Source: Rhizomys pruinosus (taxonomy: Eukaryota > Chordata > Mammalia > Rodentia > Spalacidae). Taken from it: a stretch of 64,000 nucleotides of DNA. The DNA is taken from NCBI GenBank assembly GCA_009823505.1, contig VZQC01000610.1, forward strand, positions 220,471-284,470, in the 5' to 3' direction. Each line of letters opens with the position of its first letter. Within the stretch, counting starts at the first letter, position 1. Shown here piece after piece: positions 47,179 through 58,058 of the stretch. The notes beneath the pieces are model-generated. The model did not search any database, had not been told where the DNA came from, and worked only from the letters and a program-made list of their open reading frames with translations. A program made the position numbers and the translations under genes.

Positions 47179-48958
47179 AGAAACTCTTATCACAATGTTC
47201 ACAAGGAGGAATGTGCAGAGCAGTTGCCATCATCACTAAGCCTGTCCCCCCTGATTATTGCTTCCATTTGGGGATGACAGACTGACCCACAGGTACCCTG
47301 AGCATGATTTTTCCTTTTCTAGGAAATATTGTGTTTTCCAAAGGTAAAAGACTCAGTGAAAACTTTATTTTCTAGACCAGTCCCTCTTCTTTAGATACCG
47401 TCAAAATACAACTCAACAAGATTGCAGATGTCATGGACACCATTTAGGACCCTTTGACTCAGAACAGTAAGTCTCACAGTCTTCTGAGGCAAAGCTTGTG
47501 GCTGAGAATGAAAGTGTAGTGAACTGAAAGTTGGCCCTTCGCAGGGGAAGCACAGCAGATAACAGAGTTTCAGTGACGGTTCTGCTACTCAACCGGAACA
47601 GTTCCAGTGGATCAAAAGGCTTGGGGGGGGGGAGCGCTGGGTTTTCCATCTTATCAATTAACGTTGCATTTCCAAATGGAAACCAGGCATTCCTTTTGAA
47701 TTAAACATACTACTGGAAAGACTTAAAGGCAGGGTGGGCATTCTGGTCTGATTTAATAGCTACAAAACCCTTCACAGAATGGCGACATGAATTGTATGGT
47801 ATGGAATAATGAAGATAGACTGTCTCCCAGCTGAGATTTCTCACAGACAGCATAATAGGCCGAGCCCACAGTGTCTACCTGAACCTAATACTGGCTTCTG
47901 CTTGATAATCCAGAAGCACAGTGAGGGACTGAGAGAAGTAAAATTATGCACATAAATGTCTGATCAACTAAAAAATTATTTCCAAGTATTCCTTTTGCCT
48001 CTAAAGCTAAGCAAACTCCCAACCCTTTGCCTCACCAAGCGTAGCATGTGAACTACACTCTAGAGAATAATCACAGTGCAAAGCACTCTGACCTGCCTCC
48101 TGCCTGGGAAGACAGTTTTTGTACAAAGTGTTTCTGACCTTCCCTTTCACCACCGCTTTTGCCTCAGGATCTCATTAGTGAATTTACCTTAGCGTAATCT
48201 CAGAATTGTTCATAGAAAAATGATTAATGGGAGGAATCATTGTCACTAGGGGTCAATAGAATCATTGATTCTATCATCCTAAGATTTCACTTCCTTGGTC
48301 ATCTATGCAGAAATCTTTTCTCTGTGGAATATGATGGTTAAAAACCCATGTAGACTTAAAAGGAGAAAAGGAACAGGCATCCTGGACTACACAGCCACAA
48401 AACTAGTGAGATGGTTAATTGGTCTCACTGTGCTACAAGTTCTTGTTAACGGTTAGTGTTTTGCAATACCTGCCCTGCCTGTGGTAGATAAGGCATCCCA
48501 TAAATGTCCTTAGCATATTGAAAAGTATGTTACAAATAACAGCTGCTTTTGCAGTAAAAATCTTCAACTTCAGATGAACTGTTCACTACTCCTGTGGGCT
48601 TTCCCGCCCTCTACTGCTCCTGAAGAGTCTGATGGCCAGGGATGTGGCAGTGAGTGTGAGCAGAACTTTACAGAACGCAATGTCCTGAGTTTCGTTTGCA
48701 AACAGACATGCATTCATTCACCTGTCCATTGGTCCTTTGAAAAGCCACAGAATGGCCATGCTTTCTTTTCTGCTATGCTACTCTATGTCTACTCTTTGGA
48801 TCTATAGCAATAATCTCACACCTGTCAGGTCATAGGAACTAAAGTTTTGATTTAGATAGTGTCTTCAGAGCTGGTAGTATAGAAGATAATATGCCGAGCA
48901 TACTCAAGGCCTTGGGCTTACTTCCCAGTACCACAAAGTAAAAAGTATCTTCATTCAT
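47179..48958. other. Intron, no recognised feature
   Basis: About 1.8 kb with no SINE, L1 or LTR recognised and no exon. Confidence 0.5.
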
Positions 48959-49283
48959 TTTGTGCTGCTAAAAAGGAATAGTACAATTTAGGACAAAGAG
49001 AAAGTAATTGTCTCAGGGTTCTGGAGGCTTCAGGTGCATGACTCTGGTGTCATGTTGCCTGCTATGTCATCCGTGGAGAGAGGCAGAAAGGCAGGAGAGG
49101 GCATCTGAGGGAGCAGGGGGGCACCTGCCCTTGTGCCAAACCCAGTCTCAGTAACCCACTCTATAACATGGAATTAATCCACTCACTAGGCCTCACCTCT
49201 TATTAGGTCCTAGCTCTCAACACTGCCACATGAGGATTAAGTTTCTGACATGGGAATTTGGGGCACACATTCAAACCATAGTA
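48959..49283 (-). mobile_element. MaLR-type LTR (MLT1-like), antisense
   Basis: 'attttgtgctgctaaaaagg', 'cagggttctggaggctt', 'taggcctcacctctta' and the end 'cacattcaaaccatag' follow the order of a reversed MaLR LTR. Confidence 0.65.
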
Positions 49284-50011
49284 GATTACCATCAAAACTC
49301 CAGTGCCAAGCAGTTCTCCAGTTATATTAGTGATGCTCAGGATACCATGTGATCATGGCTGACTAGAAACATCTGGCTCTTTCCAGAGGCTTTCTGAGCT
49401 TCTACTCTGCACTCTTCCATGCTGAGCTTATAATTTAGCTCTGGGAGGGCCAACTCTTATCTCACATCCACCATGGCTCCAGGGGCCTCTTGAGCTAACA
49501 TCACAGATCCAGCTGAGGAAAGGGGTTGTTCAGATGAGCCGGCTCTGACTGCGAACCCTGCAGCCCTTTGCTTTGAGTTGGGCAAAACAATCCCACAAAT
49601 ACTCACAATGCCTCTCATCAAACCCGAAAGAAGATGGATTTTCTCTGCCTCTCAGCCAGTAACACAAGTTAATCAAAGAACACACTAATGCCGGTTTTTA
49701 AATTGCCCTGCCCTAGGCTAAGCTGCTTTAACATTAGCAATACTTTAAACTTATTTCCAAACTGCCTTACTCCCTCACTTAATTTTGAATCTCTCTTACA
49801 AAATTCTTTAAACACATAAGATGCTTCAGCAAAGACCACCTAACACCATGGCCATGTTTTCAGATAAAGAAAGCAAAGTCTACAGAAGAGAAGAAACTTG
49901 TTTCAGGTCACAGGTCAGTGAGCTGGTACTGGAATTCAGGTCTCTGAACTTCTTGACCCTCTCCTAAGTAGCACCCCAAAAGGGAGCACTATGGAGGGAA
50001 ATGTTTTGTTT
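49284..50011. other. Intron, no recognised feature
   Basis: No gene or clear repeat. Confidence 0.5.
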
Positions 50012-50146
50012 TGTTTTGTCTTTTTGAGACAGGGTCTCCTTTTAGTCCCAGCTATTCTGGGGCTTGCTCTGTAGACCAGGCTTGCCTTGAATTCACAGAG
50101 ATCCACCTGAATGCTGGGATTAAAGGTATTCACCACCATACCCGGC
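50012..50146 (-). mobile_element. B1 SINE, antisense
   Basis: 'gagacagggtctcctttt' to 'caccaccatacccggctc'; an internal deletion removes the 'cctctgcctcccaa' part. Confidence 0.9.
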
Positions 50147-50222
50147 TCTTGTTTTTTTTTTGTTTTACCATTGTATTGAAATAAATTCAGTTGTGTTACA
50201 AGCCATCCATTAAAAGTTTAAG

Positions 50223-50815
50223 TGTTGAGGGAAGTTCTGGTAGTCAAGAGACAAGGAGCCAAGTCACGTGGAGGAGAGGAGCTTTATTCAGCCGGCGGGT
50301 TGACACCTGATTATTCCATAAGGGCGCCAGACCAAGGGTAAGTTTGTAGGGAAATTTATAGTAAGCAAGCAAGAAGGGCATTCCAGAAGTGCAAAAGCCC
50401 TAACTGAGCAAGCAGCTGCAGGTAGCACATGGTGTAAAAGCAGTAACTGAGCCAGGTGTGCTGGCACACACCTTTAATCCCAGCACTTGGGAGGCAGAGG
50501 CAGGTGGATCTCTGTGAGGTCAAGGCCAGCCTGGTCTACAGAGTGAGTTCCAGGAGAGCTGGGGCTACAGGGAGACTCTGTCTCAAAAAAAGAAAAGAAA
50601 AAAAAAAAAGCTGTAACTGAGCAAGCAGTTGCAGATAAGCACATGGTTACAAACGATCACATGAATGTAGCAGTTGGGCAAACCAAGATTTCAGTGGTGG
50701 GTTCCTGTTTACCTTCCTCAATCTTTTCTTATTTTTTCCCATCTCCTTGTGGCCTTTCCACAGCCCAAGGTCCTTCACAACCAATTCATTGTCAGTAAAT
50801 TTCCAATGCTACTAC
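50223..50815 (-). mobile_element. Probable solo ERV LTR, antisense, with B1 inside
   Basis: On the minus strand the sequence contains GGCTGAATAAAGCTCC (poly(A) signal), a 'cttggctccttgtctctt' R/U5-like stretch and an end in ...CTCAACA. Upstream, the U3-like part has repeated 'gcttgctcagtta' words and is split by a B1 (50453-50610). The far boundary is not fixed and I see no internal retroviral genes. Confidence 0.5.
50453..50610 (+). mobile_element. B1 SINE
   Basis: 'gccaggtgtgctggcac' head, AAAAG-rich tail. 'gtaactgagc' occurs on both sides (50442, 50612), consistent with a duplication or with the LTR's own repeats. Confidence 0.93.
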
Positions 50816-50825
50816 ATAAGCTCAG

Positions 50826-51054
50826 GGACTGGAGAGATGGCTCAGCAGTTAAGAGCACTGGTTATCTTACAGAGGACCGGGGTTCAATTCCCAGCACCCA
50901 CATGGCAGCCAACAACTGTCCACAACTCCAGTTCCAAGGGATCCAATGCCCTCTTCTGACCTCCACTGGGATTGCACAGCATGGGTGCACTTATATAGAT
51001 GCAGGCAATACAGTCATACACATACAATAAAAATAATAAATATTTTTTAAAGTG
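50826..51054 (+). mobile_element. B2/B3-type SINE with 9-bp duplication
   Basis: Full-length element flanked by taagctcag at 50817-50825 and 51055-51063. Confidence 0.94.
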
Positions 51055-51063
51055 TAAGCTCAG

Positions 51064-52265
51064 TATCTTCCAGTCTGTTCAGAGTTGTCATCCACCACTA
51101 CAGTCAGTTTCAGAACATTTTTGTTGCACCAGAAACTCCATACTTCTTAGCTACTTCAAAGTTCCCATGTGATAATTAAGGAAGCAAGCACAGGGCTAAT
51201 TAAATCAGCTGATCTTATTCAGGGAGTGAAATCTCTGGGAATTCCTTTCATGGGGGAATACTATTATTCAGGGGAAACGTATGATTCTCTTCTAATGTAC
51301 CTAGAAAGGCACAATTTATCCAGACTACTCACCCCCCCCAACTCTCCATAATCACTGTGACTCCAAGATAAGGCTCCCTTTCTCTAGGGAAGGACAGTCT
51401 TCAGATATAAAGCTGTCTGGAGTCTCAGAAAGGGAGAGTTAATGCTAGACTCCTTAGATCTGGATGGATTTATGCATCCTTCTCATCCAGGAAGGGCGTT
51501 CTAGATGCATCCAGTCCAGATGAGCCTTGGTTATTATCCGCCTTCTCTAGTTCCTAATCTGATCCACGAGACACCCAAGGCTTAGGGCACCCAGTCCTCT
51601 TCTTACAAACCCAGGTCATTTTCTGTCTGACTGGTTTAGAAACTGCAAACCTCAAGGTCATGTATTCTCTGACAATACTGACTCACGTGAATGTGCCCTC
51701 ATTGCACAAAGAAATACTGTTTTATTCATGATTCTAGATCAATTCGAAAACATAGTCTGGATCAAATATTTGCTCAAATTCAGCTCAAAGCTCTAATCTA
51801 TGCCATTTCAGTATCCCGGGAAGAACCTACCCATGATCCTCAGAGACTGCAAGAAAACAAGTTATCAGCCTTAGGCATCTGCCAGGTTATCTGATACTTC
51901 TGGGGTCAAAACTGGTGCTATAGATCCTGCTAGCCGTGCACAATCTAAATAGCTGTAAAGAAGAAAATTCCTCAGACTTTCCAGTTTAATACTGTTTGCT
52001 CGAGATTTTTTTCTTATGAGTATGAGGTATGGAACCAATTTATTCTTCTGTTTGTAGCTATTAGTTGTCTGAGCATTACTCATTAAGTTTTCTGACTTCA
52101 ATTGTCTTGGCTCACTCACACCATGACTACAAGCTTGACGTTCTAGCCTCTTGATTCTACTTCATTGATCTGAATGTGTCTCATAGTAATACCGCAATAT
52201 CTTGGTTACTGCAGTGGTTTAGTGGGGTTTTCTTCTTTCCCAAATTGTAACTGTGCTGGGTCACA
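51064..52265. other. Intron, no recognised feature
   Basis: No repeat or exon recognised over 1.2 kb. Confidence 0.5.
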
Positions 52266-52461
52266 TGAAGGTCAAGATCAGTTGATAAGCTATTGCAAAG
52301 AAATTAAGGGATTTTGACAGAGATAGTATTGAATTTATAGGTCAATTTAGAGAATATTGCCATCTTTACCTATTACCTCTGCCAACCCATAAACATAAGG
52401 TGTCTTTCTGTTTATGTCTTCTTTAACTTCTTTTAGTAATATAATTGCAAAGAACAAACTT

Positions 52462-52592
52462 TGTACTTTTCTTTTCGGGAATCCCATGCTGGACTGAAAC
52501 TCACTATATAGCACAGGCTAGCCTCGGACTTGTGGCAATCCTCCTGCCGCAGATTCCCAGAGTCTGGAATTTTAGCTATAACCCCATGCCCA
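52462..52592 (-). mobile_element. Old B1-like SINE, antisense
   Basis: 'aactcactatatagcacagg' and 'tcctcctgccgcag' with many substitutions indicate an early B1/proto-B1. Confidence 0.65.
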
Positions 52593-53310
52593 GCTGTTTT
52601 GTATTTTTTAAATTAAAGTTATTTCTAAGTTTTTAATTCTTTTTGGTGCTATCATGAATGAAATTGTTTTTCTTAAATTTCACTTTTATTTGCTCATTTT
52701 TGTTCTATAGAAATACAATTCATTTTGCATTGTTGATTTTGGATAATGTAACTTCACCAAATTCATTAGCCCTTACAGTTTACTAATGAATTCATTAGGA
52801 TTCTCTACCTACAAGATGGTGTCAAATACACAATAGTTTACTTCTTTCCAATCTAGATGCCTTATACTTCTTTTGTTGACTAATTATCTTTTCTAGGATT
52901 TCCACTATAATGTTGAGTAGAAATGATAACTGCAAATATTCTTGTCTTTCCCTTGTCTTAGGGGGAAATCTTCAGTCTTTTGTCATTAAATATCATGTTA
53001 CCTGTGGAGACTTCTAATAACCTTTATCAAATTGAAGACTTCCTCTTTTATTACTGGTTGATTTTTGTTTGCTTTGGTTTGGATTGGGCCTATAAAGTGG
53101 TTTGGCATTCTGTAAAGTGGTATGGCATTCATTTAGATATCTTCTGCATCCATTAGATAATCAGATGAGCTTTGTCCTTTACTGATGTGTTATAATATGT
53201 TTGCTGAGTTCAATGGCTCTTGGTTTAACTTTTCTACATTGCTAGGCTTATTTTGTTACCATTTTGTTGAGGATCTTTGTGTTATAAGAAATTCAGGTCT
53301 TTTGTTTTCT

Positions 53311-53575
53311 TCTGTTGTTGTTTTTTTGTTTGTTTTTGAGACAGGGTCTCCCTATAGCCCCAGATGGCCTGGAACTCACTCTGTAGACCAGGCTGGCTTT
53401 GAACTCACAGAGATCTGCCTGACTTTGCCTCCTGAGTGCTAGGATTAAAGACATGTGCCACCCACTCCCAGCTTAAAGACAGTTCTTAGCAGCCATGTTG
53501 GTGCTGGGAATCGAACCCGGGTCCACTGCAAGAGCAGTCGGTGCTCTTAACCACTGGGCCATCTCTCCAGCCCCC
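53311..53575 (-). mobile_element. Dimeric SINE: B2 head fused to B1 (copy 2)
   Basis: On the minus strand a B2-type head of 103 bp (53575-53473) is joined to a full B1 (53472-53338) and an A-rich tail (53337-53311). The B2 half ends 'ctaagaactgtctttaa' and the B1 begins at the next base, the same junction as at 5478/5479. The 15-bp words ggtcttttgttttct (53296-53310) and ggtcttctgttttct (53576-53590) enclose the entire dimer. The head keeps A- and B-box-like sequence ('ggttcgattcc'). Confidence 0.87.
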
Positions 53576-53870
53576 GGTCTTCTGTTTTCTAAGGGGTATA
53601 TTTTGACACTAGCCTCATAGAATAAGTTAAGAAATGCCCCTCCTCTTGCATTTTTGGAAGAGATGTCTTGAGTTGGTAGAAATCTCTAGTGAAACCTTCT
53701 ACTCCTTTTAGGCTCTTGTTTGTGAGAAGTTTTGAATTCCTATTTCAATCTTTCTACACCATTTCAATCTCTCTATGTATTATATGTCTATCTATTCTCA
53801 AGTCCAATTTGGCGTTTTATGTCTTTCTAGGGATTTTCTACTTCCTCTAAGCTCTTTGCTTCACTGCCAG

Positions 53871-54545
53871 GCAGCTACTCACAGTGCCCGTCACAGTTCT
53901 CTGCTTCATTAAAGTCAATGACCGTGCAGGATGAGGCTCAAACTTCCCGTTTCAAAAACATAATGTGTTTGAAGTCTTGTCCCTCATTGTAAAAAACCAA
54001 AGTCCTATTTAGATACTATTTTATCATAAAATTACCCTTATTTATCAATAAGTAATACTATAGTGCCAGCAAGAGTTTCTCATTTTGATTCTGTTGTGAA
54101 CTCACTCTCCACGCTAGGCCTAGGTCTCCTTGTTTGAGATACAGTTTGGCAAGATAAATTCTTCTTAGTTGGGGTTCAGTGTCTTCTAAGGATAACTCAT
54201 CTGTCTGTAACCATACAAAGATCCTAAGTTAAATTACCAAGGTTCCATTGAAGATTCATAAAGTAGAGAAGCACAGATAACAGGTTACATTAAGTAGCTG
54301 GATCAATTCACCAAGCTCCCTGGTATTCTCATAAGAAAGGATGGAGGTTATCCTCTTAATGGGCATGTACGTGTATTGTCTGTGTCTTTGTTCTCTGATG
54401 TTGGTGCAGTTCGGAGACAGCTCTACCAGTGGATCTTCTGTTATGTCTAGAATAAAATCAGTCAAACTCTTCCCCTCAGATGAACACCAGAAAGAATAAA
54501 AGTTTTGATTCTTTTAACTCCAACAAAAGAGATCTTAGCCCACAT
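53871..54545. other. Intron, no recognised feature
   Basis: No clear repeat or exon. Confidence 0.5.
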
Positions 54546-54605
54546 TCTTATATTATCTGCTATAAAAAGAACATGAGGTCTTATATTATCTGCTATAAAA
54601 AGAAC
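54546..54605. repeat. 33-bp tandem duplication
   Basis: 'tcttatattatctgctataa' occurs at 54546 and 54579. The second unit abuts a B2 head. Confidence 0.9.
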
Positions 54606-54800
54606 AAGAGATGGCTCATTGGTTAACAGAACTGGCTACTCTTGTGAAGGAGCCAGGTTCAATTCCCAGCACCCACATGGCACCTAGCAACCATTCATAA
54701 CTGTAGTTCTAGGGCTGTGGGCACTGCACACATGTGGTACACTGACATACATGCAGGTGAAACACTCACTCCAACACATAAAATAAAAGTAAGAACAGAT
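54606..54800 (+). mobile_element. B2/B3-type SINE, 5' end clipped
   Basis: Begins 'aagagatggctcattgg' and ends in AATAAAA-rich sequence; lacks the GGGGCTGG start. Confidence 0.85.
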
Positions 54801-54934
54801 ATTTTTTGAAAAATAAAATTTTAAAATTCCCAAAAAAGAAAACAAAACTCTAAAATATAACTATAATTTTTAAATAAACAGTTTTAGCATGTCCAGAAAA
54901 GTAGAATTCATGTTTGGGATTTTGTTTTGTTTTG

Positions 54935-55087
54935 TTTTGTTTTTGGTCTTTTTGAAACAGGGTCTCCCTGCAGCCCCAGCTGCCCTGGAACTCACTATGC
55001 AGACCAGGCTGGCCTTGAACTCATAGAGATTGGCCTGCCTCTGCCTCCTGAGTGCTAGGATTAAGGCATGCACTACCATGCCTGGCT
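54935..55087 (-). mobile_element. B1 SINE
   Basis: Antisense B1 with TTTTG repeats as tail, through 'actaccatgcctggc'. Confidence 0.93.
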
Positions 55088-55194
55088 TGGAAATGATGTT
55101 TTAATAGATATATTAACTTTAAAATTACCAAACCCTTAAAATTAATACTCAAATTTTAATCACTCAATCTTAGTTTCTTATAAAAGCAATCATG

Positions 55195-55410
55195 GGGGCT
55201 GGAGAGATGGCCTAGCGGTTAAGAGCACCAACTGCTCTTACAGAGGACCCGGGTTCGATCCCCAGCACCCACATGGCAGCTGAGAACCATCTGTAACTCC
55301 AATTCCAGGAGAACTCCAGTTCCAGGGGAATCCAACACCCTCTTCTGACCTCCACGGCATTGCACGACACGGGTGCACAGACCAGCATGCAGACAGTACA
55401 TTCATATGCA

Positions 55411-55450
<40 letters not shown>

Positions 55451-55458
55451 CTTTAAAA
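55195..55458 (+). mobile_element. Young B2/B3-type SINE just upstream of an AOAH exon
   Basis: Full-length element with a long (AAAT)n tail, flanked by aaaagcaatcatg (55182-55194) and aaaagcaaccatg (55459-55471). It ends 66 bases before the exon at 55525. Little-diverged body compared with other copies suggests it is young. Confidence 0.95.
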
Positions 55459-55524
55459 AAAAGCAACCATGAAGTCATGTTTCAGGCTATGATAATAAAA
55501 ATATATTCTATTTGCCTCTCTTAG

Positions 55525-55591
55525 AAAAACTGTTCTTGAAAACCACCTGCCATTTCCTGGTTCAAATGTTCGGTCCAGACATCATAAAACT
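55525..55591 (+). CDS. AOAH: AOAH coding exon (saposin-B domain, second half)
   Basis: A 67-nt exon bounded by AG at 55523-55524 (after 'tttgcctctctt') and a strong GTGAGT donor at 55592. Its first two bases complete the Glu codon started in the exon at 39893. It then reads KLFLKTTCHFLVQMFG followed by PDIIKL, matching from memory AOAH residues about 75-97, within the saposin-B-like small subunit; one conserved Cys is visible. It ends in phase 2. The Pro after FG is a Ser in the orthologues I recall, which may be species-specific. The exon is hemmed in by a B2 on the left and a G-rich minisatellite on the right. The following exon was not found before the window ends. Confidence 0.92.
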
Positions 55592-55625
55592 GTGAGTACA
55601 GCTGAATCTGATGCAGCTGCTGGGA

Positions 55626-55730
55626 CAGGAAGGGGGCAGGAAGGGGGCAGGGAGGGGGCAGGGAGAGGACAGGGAGAGGGCAGGGAGGGGGCAGGGAGGG
55701 GACAGGAAGGGGGCAGGAAGGGGACAGGGA
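55626..55730 (+). repeat. 11-bp G-rich minisatellite
   Basis: About 9.5 copies of an 11-base unit CAGGGAGGGGG (variants CAGGAAGGGGG and CAGGGAGAGGA) start 34 bases after the AOAH donor. The sense strand (and the AOAH pre-mRNA) has many G runs of three to five. Confidence 0.95.
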
Positions 55731-56034
55731 AATGCAGCAGGAGTTTGCTCTCAGCTGGGTGGATTTCCTGGACAAGGCCTGCATAGTTCTCCAGTCACTG
55801 TTAACAGCGGGAAATTGATGAGGGATTCAGACAGTTGGTCACCTTAGAAAAGCTTCTGCCTCTATTTCTCTCCAAGAGCCTTTCAGGGAGGAGTTGCCAA
55901 CAGCACACACTCTCCACCCACACAGGCAGCTGACCAGTCTCCTGGGCTGCCGGCCTGTGCAGTTGCTCTGTCCTGGCTGACCTGCCGTCCTCCTCTCTTC
56001 CTCCTTCCTTCCCTGTATCCCGGAGCTCCCCGAG

Positions 56035-56105
56035 CTCCCCCCCCCCACCACCACCACCACCACACACACACACACACACAGTTCCCCGAGCTCCCCGAGC
56101 TCCTG
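56035..56105. repeat. C-rich/CCA/CA compound repeat
   Basis: C run, (CCA)n and (CA)n flanked by 'ccccgagctc' repeats. The Gly/Val-rich antisense ORFs here come from this repeat. Confidence 0.9.
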
Positions 56106-56441
56106 CTGTCTCTTCCCCTTTTCTTTCTATCTTCCTCCCATTTTGACTACTGCTTGGATGACTGGATCAGGTAAGTCATGGCACTTCCTCAGAAATGATT
56201 ACATGGTTTCTTATATTTAGTTAAACTAATGACTTAGTCATTTACTTAGTTACTTTAAATCACAAGAAGCACTCAAAGCCATTGACCTAAACAAACTCTC
56301 AGACCTAGTTCATTACTAACCACAAGGCCCCTTTCTCTTATTGTTAAGTCCTCAGACATAAGCACCATCGTAGACTCCATGTTCATTTGTCTTTTGACAT
56401 CATTTTACTATAGTTGCATTGTACATGAAAATATAAATTAT
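56106..56441. other. Intron with isolated consensus donor
   Basis: A perfect CAG|gtaagt occurs at 56168-56176 with no recognised exon before it. Otherwise unremarkable. Confidence 0.35.
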
Positions 56442-56625
56442 GGGTTGGCGAGATGGCTCAGCAGGTAAATGTGCTTGCCACCCAAGCCTGAAGACCCGAG
56501 TTCAATCCCTAAAGTTCACATAAATGTAGATGGAGAGAACCAGCTCCATGAAGCTGTCCTCTAACCTCCAGCCCTGCACACCCACTACACACACCAAGCA
56601 CTTACAGAATAATAATAAAAATTTT
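56442..56625 (+). mobile_element. B3-type SINE
   Basis: 'gttggcgagatggctcagc' head, 'ggagagaaccagctcca' middle, 'tgtcctctaacctccag' and an AAT-rich tail. Confidence 0.82.
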
Positions 56626-57300
56626 AAATGTCATATAATGTATATTTTGTAACTCCTTAGAAGGATTTTTTAGTTCTCTTACATCTGTATGTCTGAGCTC
56701 CATCCACACATTTGAGTCATCTCTGTAGTTCATTCACTCTCACTGTGTGGTACATCACATTCTGTCTCAAGGGATCCTATTCATGCACTTTCTTATTGAT
56801 GGGTGTGCAGGATATTTTCTGCTTTCTCTCTTGTGCAGTGCTCCTAGGAACATTCGTATAATGTGTCATTAGCCTAAGAGTCAGGTATATAGTGGCAGGT
56901 CTCAAAAGACAGTGTCACTCTCCTCAACAGTGCATCCTAGAGCCACAGAACTTTAAAGAGAAGTTTAAAGTCATACAGAGTCAGGAGATAATCAGTTTCC
57001 CTTGTGTGCACCTGCCTCTATGAATGTTAACCTTATCTGTTATGGCAAGTGGTTTCTCCTGTGTCCCAGTTAGTATTGGAGGCAGGAACCCCTACCTCTT
57101 GGCTAATACGTCAACTGTTGCCATGGCCACCAACTAGAGTCAGACCTGTAGGCTTGCCAATTGTGCCAAATTTTCATAATTTACAATTCTGTAAAACATT
57201 ACGATCTTCTAAACAAACATAACTATGGCATTCCCTTATATAACATTTTTCAAAATCTGCATAACCTTCTCAGGACCTCTGACTTTATACACAGACTTTT
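56626..57300. other. Intron, no recognised feature
   Basis: 56640-56890 has weak similarity to antisense L1 3' sequence ('cacattctgtctcaaggg'), not enough to call. Confidence 0.35.
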
Positions 57301-57301
57301 C

Positions 57302-57463
57302 TTTTCTTTTTTTGGTCCTTTTGAGACAGGGTCTCCCTTTAGTCCCAACTGGAACTCAATATGTAGACCAGTAGATCAGGCTAGCCTTGAATTTACAGAG
57401 ATCTGCCTGCCTCTGCCCCCCAAGTGCTGGGATTAAAGGTGTGTGCCACCATGTTCAGCAGGA
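57302..57463 (-). mobile_element. B1 SINE
   Basis: Antisense B1 with a small internal repeat ('gaccagtagatcagg') and a deletion in the 'ggcctggaactc' part. Confidence 0.92.
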
Positions 57464-58058
57464 CTTTTCAATAACTGGTCCTGAGAGCTCTTCCAAATTC
57501 ACCCCTTTCCACCCCACAGCATACCACATTCCATATTTCTTTCCCCACAGTGCAGGAAGATTTTTGCCTAAAGACCTTTACAGGTGTTTCCTATGTTTAA
57601 CACATATAAAACCTCAACTCTCAGACCCAGCAACCTACTTCTTGGAGCCTCTGCTCCAGGTCAACGCTTCTGGAAGCTTCTCTGATCTGCCTCCAAGCTA
57701 AAATGGACATGCCAGTTCCCAGCACATGCAATCAAATTGGCATACACACATGCATGCATACACACACATGTATGCATATATACACATGTGCATGCATACG
57801 CACATTCATAGTTTCCTGTACAAATCTCTAGCTCATCACTTATTACGTGTTCTTACACTTTAATTATCCCTCTACTCTTTTGAGGTCCTGCTAGGTTGAA
57901 AGTTTTCAAGAGACACATTCTTTTTTTGTCCCTGGGTATTTAGCAAAATACTGACTATATGTCAAAGTAAAGAAAGATGGAGCAAAGGAAAGGAAGGCGG
58001 GGAAAGCAGGAGGGGAGGCAGCAAATGCTTCTGCGCACCACTTGCTTGTTTGTCTGTC
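57464..58058. other. Intron with alternating CA/TG-rich patch
   Basis: 57735-57800 is an alternating purine-pyrimidine patch of CATGCATA and CACACA words. No exon recognised. Confidence 0.6.

Larger units (their letters stand above)
52266..53870 (-). mobile_element. Ancient L1 ORF2 (RT region), antisense
   Basis: Diverged but ordered L1 words: 'attgaatttataggtcaatt', 'ctttttggtgctatcatgaa', 'atataatgttgagtagaa'-type, 'actagcctcatagaataag' and 'ggaagagatgtcttgagttg'. It is interrupted by an old B1 and by the second dimeric SINE. Confidence 0.75.

Noticed and set aside
55592..55847. Gly/Arg-rich ORFs after the second AOAH exon
   Set aside because: Translations of the 11-bp minisatellite in the intron.
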